The position numbers and the translations under genes were made by a program. From contig NZ_JARBFX010000001.1 in assembly GCF_028863665.1 (NCBI RefSeq), positions 558,001 to 622,000 on the forward strand: a DNA stretch of 64,000 nt, in the 5' to 3' direction. This stretch comes from Aquabacter sediminis (GTDB taxonomy: Bacteria; Pseudomonadota; Alphaproteobacteria; Rhizobiales; Xanthobacteraceae). Under the pieces are notes generated by a model. That model was not told where the DNA came from and ran no database searches. It was given only the letters and a program-made list of their open reading frames with translations. Shown piece after piece: positions 45,196 to 51,911 of the stretch; within the stretch, counting starts at the first letter, position 1, and the number at the start of each line of letters is the position of its first letter.

Positions 45196-45762
45196 TGAAC
45201 CGCCCCTAGTTTCCTGGACGCCTTCTTCCCTAAATTTTGAGGCAAATACCTGACGAGGCCTGGGTGATCGACATCACCTATATCCGCACCCACAAGGGGT
45301 TCGCCGATCTGGCGGTCGTGATCGACCCCTTCTCCCGCCGCGTCGTCGGCTGCTCCATGCAGGCCCGGCAGACGACCAATGCTTCAGGCGCTGCTGGCCG
45401 CCGTCTGGCGACGCAAGCCGAAGGGGCGCGTTCTGGTGCATTCGCATCAGGGGAGCCGGTTCACCGCCATGGAGCGGGCTTCGTTCCTGAAACACCACGA
45501 TCGGCAGCCCTCAATGAGCCGTCGTAGCAACTGCCATGACAACGCGGTGGCCGAGAGCTTCTTCAACCTGCTCAAGCGCGAACGCATCCGCCGCAAGGTC
45601 TACCGCACGCGCGGCGAGGCACGCGGGGACGTGTTCGATTACATCGAGATGTTCCACAACCCCACCCGCAAGCACGCACGTATCGGGACGCTGTCACTCA
45701 TCGAGTTCGAACGAGAGCACAAAGCCAAAGCCGAGGGCGTCTAGAAATTTCGGGGCGGTTCA
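45196..45762 (+). mobile_element. Internally deleted IS3-family insertion sequence
   Basis: Terminal inverted repeats: left TGAACCGCCCCTAGTTTCC (from 45196), right end reads back as TGAACCGCCCCGAAATTTC (ending 45762). The element is 567 bp, about half of a normal IS3 member. orfA and the first part of orfB are missing, and the C-terminal part of the integrase survives. No clear target-site duplication is visible in the flanks (CTC left, AAG right). Confidence 0.85.
45237..45744 (+). pseudogene. IS3-family transposase orfB, frameshifted and catalytically damaged
   Basis: Two frames cover the integrase core. The first has [20 protein letters not shown] and [20 protein letters not shown]. After a frameshift near 45380 the second continues [53 protein letters not shown] and ends AKAEGV. 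The second catalytic Asp of the DDE triad, normally in HSDQG, is His here (HSHQG). With the frameshift, missing N-terminus and lost catalytic residue, it cannot be active. Confidence 0.85.
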
Positions 45763-45805
45763 AAGCCCACGTGCTGTTTGACGGCATCCCCCCATCTGAA
45801 AGGCG

Positions 45806-45864
45806 GCGGACGCCCCGATTGGATATGAGGCGGCGGCACTCATCCAACCTGGGGGGACGCCCGC
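45806..45864. repeat. Imperfect inverted repeat near the IS remnant
   Basis: The left arm GCGGACGCCCCGATTGGAT (from 45806) and the right arm ending GGGGGGACGCCCGC (45864) pair over most of 24-26 bp with gaps, around GCGGCGGCA. It may be the end of another decayed element or a structured RNA; support is weak. Confidence 0.35.
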
Positions 45865-46028
45865 TTCGACACACGGAACACCGTGCCGCTCCGGCGCTGG
45901 GGCTGAGAGTGGATATTCGGCTTTCAGGTCGGCCGCGGAATGGCAGCCACAGCCAAGGCTGCAGCTAAAAGCCGACAGTCAGCAGACGGCCCCGGAGCCG
46001 CCTGTCAGCAAAGCGCCGCCCAGGCCGG

Positions 46029-46080
46029 CCACTGATCTGGTGACAACTGCGGCCTGAAAGCGGACACTCGCGAGATGGAG
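46029..46080 (+). repeat. Dispersed intergenic repeat, copy 2
   Basis: Matches 36003-36053 in the same orientation with about three quarters of positions conserved. A shorter, weaker resemblance (AAAAGCGGACAGT) is seen near 58591. Function unknown; could be a remnant of a common intergenic element of the host. Confidence 0.5.
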
Positions 46081-46380
46081 GGTAAGTCCCACGGCTACGG
46101 CTCGCTCGACGAGGCCCCGGCCATAGTGATGCGCTTCTGTGCATTCAGGGTGCGTTTCCTCGCCCAGTCCGCTCGTCGCAGCATGCGGCGCCTCCCCCAG
46201 CGGATGCGTTCGAGCGAACACTAGCCGCTGTAAGGTGAAAAAAGCGCTCTGCTCATCCTAAGCGATCTCTGGATTGAATGAGGAACAAGGCCCCCGCTGA
46301 TACGGATTGCTGGCGCGTCGTCCATTGGCCAAACTGAGGCATTCGGCAAGGCCAAGCCGCCGAGGACATATCGGTGCTGA

Positions 46381-49233
46381 ATGCAGTATCTATGGTTTGA
46401 CGCCCCCGACAGCGCCCCTACGAACGGCGGCACGCGTGCGCCCGGCGCGACGCAGGCGGGAGCGGCGATAGGGGATGGTCCAATTCAGCCTCAGGCGGCC
46501 CCCGACGCCCGCTTGGCGCTGGTGATCGGAAATGGACGCTACCATCGTCAGCCATTGGCAAATCCGGTACGCGATGCCGAAGAAATCACCTGGGGCCTGG
46601 AAGGGCTCGGCTTCACGGTGCGCCTTCTGAAGAATGCGGACCTCGCCCATATGCAGGAGGCGATCATCGCTTTCGCCGACGACGTGGACGCGGCTGGACC
46701 GTCTGCTGTCGCTTTCGTCTATTATGCGGGGCACGGCCTCCAGGCCGACGGTGTCAATTTCCTGATCCCCGTCGGCGCGGACATCTCGTCCGCCCGCCAT
46801 CTTTCCGTACGGGCGGTGCCACTTGACACGATCGCCCGGGAGCTCGGCCGCTGCGCCCACAAGGCAACCGTCATCGTCCTTGATGCGTGCCGCAACACCT
46901 ATGTGGGGGACCTGGCGGACGCGGTCTCGGCGACCGAAGGGCTCGCCGCGGCCAAGCTGCCCCGTCCCTCCGAGCTTATCTATTCCACCGCCGCCATGGC
47001 TTCTGCGCAGGATGGCTGGGGCGGGCACAGCCCGTTCGCCATCGCTTTGACGGAGGAACTGCCGCAGCTGCTGAAACCCGGCACGCGGATTCAGGATGTG
47101 TTCGACACGGTGGCGGCGAAGGTGGCGCTGTGGACCGGAAATACCCAGACCGTCGCCCTCTATCGCGAAGGCCTGCTGCCGCCTTTTACCCTGACCGCGG
47201 AGGACGAGGCGCGGCTACAGGATTGGAGCAAGCGGCCCTACCGCCTCAGCCGCCGGCAAATCCTGCTGAGGACTCTTGCCGGCGCGGCGGCGGCCGTGAT
47301 GCTGGGGGCCGTGGCGCTGTGGTTCTCGCTCTATCCGGAGACGCGGACCGGCCTGCTGCTGCGGGCGAACCTGCTCGATCCAGCCCTGTATGACTTCACC
47401 TGTGCCCCGCCATGGGACGGGCCGGCCGACAAATATGGCCTGACACGGCGCGACTGGTGCCTGGAACTGGACGATGAAGGCAACATCGAGAAGGTACGGA
47501 ACGCGGGCAAGTGGAGCGTCGTGGAGGCGGGTTTCCGGGACGGAGATCCCAAGGCCCTTGCCCTGAAGGCCGTGGAGGCGAACCTTGAAGCCTCGAAGGT
47601 CCAAGGCGCGGAGCGCCAGCACCTGATGGCGCAAGCGCGCAGCCTCGGCGGGCGGGCGGGCACCACGGATCTGCCGCGCGGACAATTGCTCGCCTGGACC
47701 CTCGGGGATCGTCTCGCGGACCTGAACGTCAATTTTGCCGATATGGTGCGCGACCTCGAATCCGCCGGCGCCAAGGGGGTGCTGGCGGCGAAGATCGTCG
47801 CACGCATCATCGCCCGGCAGTTCAACTCCACACGGCCGGGTCGGGTGCCGGCGGCGAGCGATGACGGCGTGGAGGCGGCACTGCGGGAAGCGGACCTGTC
47901 CGATCCCAGCGGGAAGACGGCCTATGGTGCTGCGGCCGCCTATCGGGGCGGCGGCGGATTGCTGACGGGCATCGAAGACCTGGCGCGCTACCGGGCATGG
48001 CTGCGCAAGGCGGCCTTCGCCGGCGTCCCGGCGGCAGCGGACGAACTGCTGACGCAGGCGGCCTCTGATCCCGAGCTCCAGCTTTCGGATGCCGAGCGCC
48101 TTCAGCTCATGACCATTGCTGCGAAGGATGACGGAACGCCCGGACTCTATTGGAAGGCGCGGTTGCAGATGCAGTCGGACGGGCGGGGCGATCCCGCAGG
48201 GCCGCCGTCGCCACGCGCCCTCGACCTCCTGTCCCAGGCCGCCGCCCAGGGCTTTCCGCCGGCGGTGGCGGACATGGCGCGCTATTATCTCTCCGACCGG
48301 GGTGGTCCGGGACCGGACTCGGAGGCGGCCATCTCGCTGCTGCGCCGTCTGAGCGCCGATGGCGATCCCCGCGCGACCCTCACCCTTGCGCACCTCTTTG
48401 CCTTCGGGAGGGGATCTGCCACGGATGCGGCGCACATCAAGCCCGACCTGGAGGAGGCTTTGAAGCTGCTGAAGACTCCGCAGCTGGCGAACGATCCGGT
48501 GGCCCTGGATCTGCGCGCGCAGATCCTGCGCTATGGTCCCGCCGCGACTCGCGACCCCTCCGGCGCGGTCGCGCTCTGGCAGATCGTGGAGCAGCGGCTT
48601 CCCTTCCCGCAAATCTCACAGAGGGCCGGCTTTGAGCTGAGCCGCGCCTGGACCGAGGCGAAGCTGGAGGCAGGCGCGGCGCCCGCTTTCACCTTTCTGA
48701 ACGGTGACGCCGATGCGCCGGTGCATGTGACCGCGCTCCTCGCCGCCGACTGCGCCGACTGCCGGTTGTTCCTCAACAACACGTTGCGCCCCTTGCTGCG
48801 CGCGTTTCCCGAACGGGCGAAGGTCCGCTTCGAGATCCGCCCCATCTGGCGCGATGGAGACGATGGGACCTTCCAGGCCGCGCAGGTGGCCGCCTGCGCG
48901 GCGGATCCGGAGGTACGGTTTCGGATCTTTGGCTTCCTTCTCAGTGGCATGGAGGACTGGCTTCACCTCTCTGCCACAGCGGATCGGCTCGCCGCCTTCT
49001 CGCGCCTCATCGATCCCATCAAGGGGCGCCCGGACGACCTGCAGGCCTGCATCGCCAACTCCTCCGTTCGCGCCGCCCTGCTGCGCCAGCGCAATGCAGC
49101 CGTGCGGGATTTCGGCCCGGCTCTGCCGCAGGTCTATGTATCCGGCACGCTGGGCGACCCGGGCTCTCCGGCACAGATCGACGACCTGATCACCGGGGAG
49201 TTGAAGGCCTTCGACGCCTTTGCCGCGAAGTGA
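46381..49233 (+). CDS. Caspase-like (C14) / transmembrane / Sel1-like / DsbA-like fusion protein
   Basis: 950 aa. Residues 43-270 form a caspase-fold peptidase: LALVIGNGRYHRQPLANPV, catalytic His118 in FVYYAGHGLQ and Cys170 in VIVLDACRNTY. One membrane helix lies at about 294-317 (LLRTLAGAAAAVMLGAVALW), preceded by RRQ, so the caspase is probably cytoplasmic and the rest periplasmic. The middle holds Sel1/TPR-like helical pairs (about 600-710, with LSQAAAQGFPPAVADMARYY). The C-terminal 180 residues resemble a DsbA/thioredoxin fold with a CxxC motif (C791-A-D-C794) and a later QVYVSG cis-Pro-like loop. This combination is unusual. It heads the island of exported proteins; physiological role unknown. 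Confidence 0.85.
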   Translation: MQYLWFDAPDSAPTNGGTRAPGATQAGAAIGDGPIQPQAAPDARLALVIGNGRYHRQPLANPVRDAEEITWGLEGLGFTVRLLKNADLAHMQEAIIAFADDVDAAGPSAVAFVYYAGHGLQADGVNFLIPVGADISSARHLSVRAVPLDTIARELGRCAHKATVIVLDACRNTYVGDLADAVSATEGLAAAKLPRPSELIYSTAAMASAQDGWGGHSPFAIALTEELPQLLKPGTRIQDVFDTVAAKVALWTGNTQTVALYREGLLPPFTLTAEDEARLQDWSKRPYRLSRRQILLRTLAGAAAAVMLGAVALWFSLYPETRTGLLLRANLLDPALYDFTCAPPWDGPADKYGLTRRDWCLELDDEGNIEKVRNAGKWSVVEAGFRDGDPKALALKAVEANLEASKVQGAERQHLMAQARSLGGRAGTTDLPRGQLLAWTLGDRLADLNVNFADMVRDLESAGAKGVLAAKIVARIIARQFNSTRPGRVPAASDDGVEAALREADLSDPSGKTAYGAAAAYRGGGGLLTGIEDLARYRAWLRKAAFAGVPAAADELLTQAASDPELQLSDAERLQLMTIAAKDDGTPGLYWKARLQMQSDGRGDPAGPPSPRALDLLSQAAAQGFPPAVADMARYYLSDRGGPGPDSEAAISLLRRLSADGDPRATLTLAHLFAFGRGSATDAAHIKPDLEEALKLLKTPQLANDPVALDLRAQILRYGPAATRDPSGAVALWQIVEQRLPFPQISQRAGFELSRAWTEAKLEAGAAPAFTFLNGDADAPVHVTALLAADCADCRLFLNNTLRPLLRAFPERAKVRFEIRPIWRDGDDGTFQAAQVAACAADPEVRFRIFGFLLSGMEDWLHLSATADRLAAFSRLIDPIKGRPDDLQACIANSSVRAALLRQRNAAVRDFGPALPQVYVSGTLGDPGSPAQIDDLITGELKAFDAFAAK

Positions 49234-49236
49234 TGC

Positions 49237-49797
49237 TCAGCCCGGCGGCACCTCGGAGCATGCGGGCCGGCGCAGCGTCGCATAGCGCCCGAGCCCGGCG
49301 ACAAGCGGGATTTCACCGACACTGCGGGTCCACGTCCCATCCTTCAGAACGAGAGAGACGGTGTAGACCGCGCCCACCGGCTGCCAGTCGCTCCATTTGC
49401 CCCGAGTCCCATCCTTGCCCACCGAGATCTGGCGGCCCGCCGCCGCGCTGTAGGTCAGCACGCCCTTCCATTCGATGCCGTTGCGGCGGTCCATGTCGGA
49501 GGTCGCTTCCCGCCCATCCAGGCGCACATCGGAATACATGACGTAGATGGTGTGGCCGGACGATCGTGCTGCGGGCGCCGGGGAAAGGCTCTGGGTGAAG
49601 CCGCCAGCTGGCGGCGGCGCCACGTCGATGGCCACCACATAGTCCGATCCACACTTGGCGCGAAACGTCTCGAACGCGGCATTGGCCTGCTGCCGGGCCT
49701 CCTCCTTGGGGGAGGCCGCCGACAAGGGCGGGAGGAAGAAGCACCCGAGACCGAAAGCAAAGGTCAAGGCGGTGGCGAGATGCGGGATCATTTTCAC
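49237..49797 (-). CDS. Exported protein of unknown function
   Basis: 186 aa from a GTG at 49797 placed 8 nt after AAGGA; ATG 49791 and GTG 49815 are alternatives. Signal peptide HLATALTFAFGLGCFFLPPL, cleaved near LSAAS. The mature protein has one stretch with CGSDYVVAIDV and a beta-rich centre (HTIYVMYSDVRLDGREATSD, WKGVLTYSAAAGRQISVG). No family is recognised. It is convergent with the caspase-fusion gene, with only 3 bp between the stops, and is followed upstream by another exported orphan at 49831. Confidence 0.65.
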   Translation of the reverse strand: MKMIPHLATALTFAFGLGCFFLPPLSAASPKEEARQQANAAFETFRAKCGSDYVVAIDVAPPPAGGFTQSLSPAPAARSSGHTIYVMYSDVRLDGREATSDMDRRNGIEWKGVLTYSAAAGRQISVGKDGTRGKWSDWQPVGAVYTVSLVLKDGTWTRSVGEIPLVAGLGRYATLRRPACSEVPPG

Positions 49798-49830
49798 GGC
49801 GATGGTCCTTTCCACGTTCGAGTTTCGATC

Positions 49831-50298
49831 TCAGCCCTTCAGGACGGCGAGATATTTGTTCCAGAAGGCGAGGAGCGGTCCGGTGAGATTGAACCGCTGG
49901 AGCGCCTGGCAGTCGTACCGCGTGAGCAGGGCGGCGGTGTCGGAGGCGCCATTGTCCAGCTCGCTCACCACCATCACCTGCATGGCGGCCGCGAGTTCGT
50001 CCTTGACCTTCTCCGCCCGGTAGGCCTGGTCCAGCCGGTCCAGGGCGGCGCTGTCCGTGGCCGAGAGAACGCCGCACGCACGGTGCACGCTGCGCGTCAT
50101 GCCGATGATGTAAGCAAGGTTGCTCTTCTGAATGATGGCCGGCCGGCCCACGATCTCGTCCTCCAGCTTGCCGCTGGTGATGGCGACGATCATCTGGCGG
50201 TTCTTGACGACGATCTTCTTCCCGGCGTCTTCCGCCTGGGCGCCGGTGCCCGAAACCAGGACGAGGGCGGCGAAAGCTGCGGCGGCGAAGGTCTTCAT
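49831..50298 (-). CDS. Exported protein of unknown function
   Basis: 155 aa from the ATG at 50298. Signal peptide MKTFAAAAFAALVLVSGTGAQ, cleaved after AQA. The mature 130 residues are helical with two Cys (RACGVLSATD, RYDCQALQRF) that may form a disulfide. No domain is recognised. It is divergent from the gene at 50474; the 175-bp gap contains both promoters. Confidence 0.65.
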   Translation of the reverse strand: MKTFAAAAFAALVLVSGTGAQAEDAGKKIVVKNRQMIVAITSGKLEDEIVGRPAIIQKSNLAYIIGMTRSVHRACGVLSATDSAALDRLDQAYRAEKVKDELAAAMQVMVVSELDNGASDTAALLTRYDCQALQRFNLTGPLLAFWNKYLAVLKG

Positions 50299-50473
50299 GG
50301 CTTCATCTCCCGGTGCGGTGGATCCGCGGCGGATCCGATGGGAGAGGTGTACCGGCGCCTTCGCCTGGACGGCATTGCGGGGCGTTGCGCGATGTTGCAG
50401 GCGGTCCGTTGGCTGGACATGGCCGCGCGTTCGTCGCACTTTTGCGCCGGTTTCAATGCGAGCCGGTCAGACC

Positions 50474-51379
50474 ATGGCGACCATACCCAACCTGTACCTG
50501 AAATGGCGGCTGTTCCGGGAACTGATCGGCGTGCCGCAATCCGACGCGCAGATCGGCTCCGTCATCTTCGGCGAGGGGCGCGACGGGGCGCAGAAATTCT
50601 CCAAGCTGCTGTATGGGGATTATGGCTGCTCGGCCGAGATCGCCGACGTGCTGGCGGATTTCATCAACCGGCGCCTGGACCTCTCGCGCAAGAGCCGGGG
50701 TCTTGCACCGCTTGGCACGGAGGGGCTTTCGCCCGCCGACCTGTCCGGCAACGTGTACGATTTTGCGCGCAGGATCGCCGAGGCAGGCGCGGTGACGGAC
50801 GCCACAGCCCTCGACCGCGCGCAGGACGCCCTGCTCCAGGAGATCACCCCTGCGCCGGCCTCAACCAGCATGCCCCGCCTGGTGGTGGAGCAGTATGCGA
50901 TGGGCCGGTTCTTCGAGCCGTTCGTGTCGTCGGACGATGAGGGCCCCGTGGTGTTCGTGCCCGGCAAGCATAAGGGCCGCCTCGCTGTCGTCGGCATCGA
51001 TCGCGAACCCGCCATGGCCTACACCTTCCTGGTCCGCGATCCGCGCCCGGCCGGGCAGCGCAGCTGGGATCTCACGTGGGGAGAAACCCTGCGCTGGATG
51101 CCGGCGCCATCCCAGCCGCGTCTGGAGGACGGAACCCTGCCGCTCATGGCGGATGCCTTCCCCGTCTTGCCGGTGAAGGGGCGCTTCATCGCCACCTCCA
51201 TCCTCGTGTGGGACCCCGCCATCCAGCCGCTGCTGGACCCGCGCGGCGCCAATCCCGCGCCCGCCGGTCTGACCGAGGAGGAAACGAGTCGCTTCCTCAC
51301 CAATCTCCGGCGCCTGCAAAAGCGCCGCCCGGACAGTCTCACCGCTTGGGGCGCGGAATATTCCGTCGAGGTCCCGTGA
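50474..51379 (+). CDS. Protein of unknown function with N-terminal helical domain
   Basis: 301 aa from the ATG at 50474. No signal peptide. The N-terminal 95 residues (YLKWRLFRELIGVPQSDAQI, FGEGRDGAQKFSKLLYGDYG, ADVLADFINRRLDLSRK) look like a DNA-binding-type helical unit, reminiscent of small HTH regulators but not assignable. The C-terminal 150 residues are beta-rich (GPVVFVPGKHKGRLAVVGID, YTFLVRDPRPAGQRSWDLTW). It is the only clearly cytoplasmic protein of this island apart from the caspase domain, so a regulatory or effector role is conceivable but unproven. Confidence 0.65.
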   Translation: MATIPNLYLKWRLFRELIGVPQSDAQIGSVIFGEGRDGAQKFSKLLYGDYGCSAEIADVLADFINRRLDLSRKSRGLAPLGTEGLSPADLSGNVYDFARRIAEAGAVTDATALDRAQDALLQEITPAPASTSMPRLVVEQYAMGRFFEPFVSSDDEGPVVFVPGKHKGRLAVVGIDREPAMAYTFLVRDPRPAGQRSWDLTWGETLRWMPAPSQPRLEDGTLPLMADAFPVLPVKGRFIATSILVWDPAIQPLLDPRGANPAPAGLTEEETSRFLTNLRRLQKRRPDSLTAWGAEYSVEVP

Positions 51380-51388
51380 GCGGGCCGA

Positions 51389-51823
51389 TCATTTGACGTA
51401 CCTATTGATGTCCCGCACATAATCGACCAGCAATTCCCGGGCGTTCTTCACCCCGGAATTGCTGTCCGAGCAGCCGTAAATTTCCGAGAAGGCCTTGCCA
51501 TCAAGCATGCCGGGCCGGATCTGCGTGGCGACAATCTGCTGCTTTGTGGGATCGTTCACGAGCCGGTTCATGCGCTCGCCGAAGGCGTCCTCCTCGGCCT
51601 TTGTGAGGCCCGGACAACGCAGGAAGAAGGACGTGGCGAAGCCGAGGAGATAGTCGGCGCGCCGGTTGCTCTCCTCCGGCGTTATTCCGCTGAGGTCACC
51701 CGCAACCCCCATGGTGAGGCGCATCACCATGCGCAGATCCTGGAAATTGCCCTTGACCTCCTGGGCCTGCACGCCCGATGCGGCGGCGAGCAGCAGCAGT
51801 GTGGCGGGAATGATGCGCTTCAT
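51389..51823 (-). CDS. Small exported protein of unknown function
   Basis: 144 aa from the ATG at 51823. Signal peptide MKRIIPATLLLLAAASGVQA with AQA cleavage. The mature part is helical with two Cys (LRCPGLTKAEED, EIYGCSDSNSGV) spaced for a disulfide, resembling HdeA-like or Rap1a-type small periplasmic immunity proteins in overall build (Cys pair, WxxGY-less helical core), but without a firm family match. Convergent with the 50474 gene (9-bp gap). Confidence 0.6.
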   Translation of the reverse strand: MKRIIPATLLLLAAASGVQAQEVKGNFQDLRMVMRLTMGVAGDLSGITPEESNRRADYLLGFATSFFLRCPGLTKAEEDAFGERMNRLVNDPTKQQIVATQIRPGMLDGKAFSEIYGCSDSNSGVKNARELLVDYVRDINRYVK

Positions 51824-51911
51824 GGGACGATCTCCGTTCGTGTGACGTGACACTCGCGGCTCCGTGCTTTTGCAGCCATTGCCGCCCGTTGCCGGCGCTT
51901 GCTTCGCAAAC

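Larger units (their letters stand above)
45763..46380. other. 618-bp non-coding stretch between IS remnant and caspase gene
   Basis: No gene is recognisable on either strand. It contains an imperfect inverted repeat (45806-45864) and the second copy of the dispersed repeat (46029-46080). The composition is GC-rich and ordinary, and it probably represents rearranged DNA at the edge of the caspase island. Confidence 0.5.

Noticed and set aside
46381-49233. Metacaspase in a gasdermin-type defence operon
   Set aside because: No gasdermin-like pore protein with an N-terminal lipidation motif is seen beside it; its neighbours are exported proteins.
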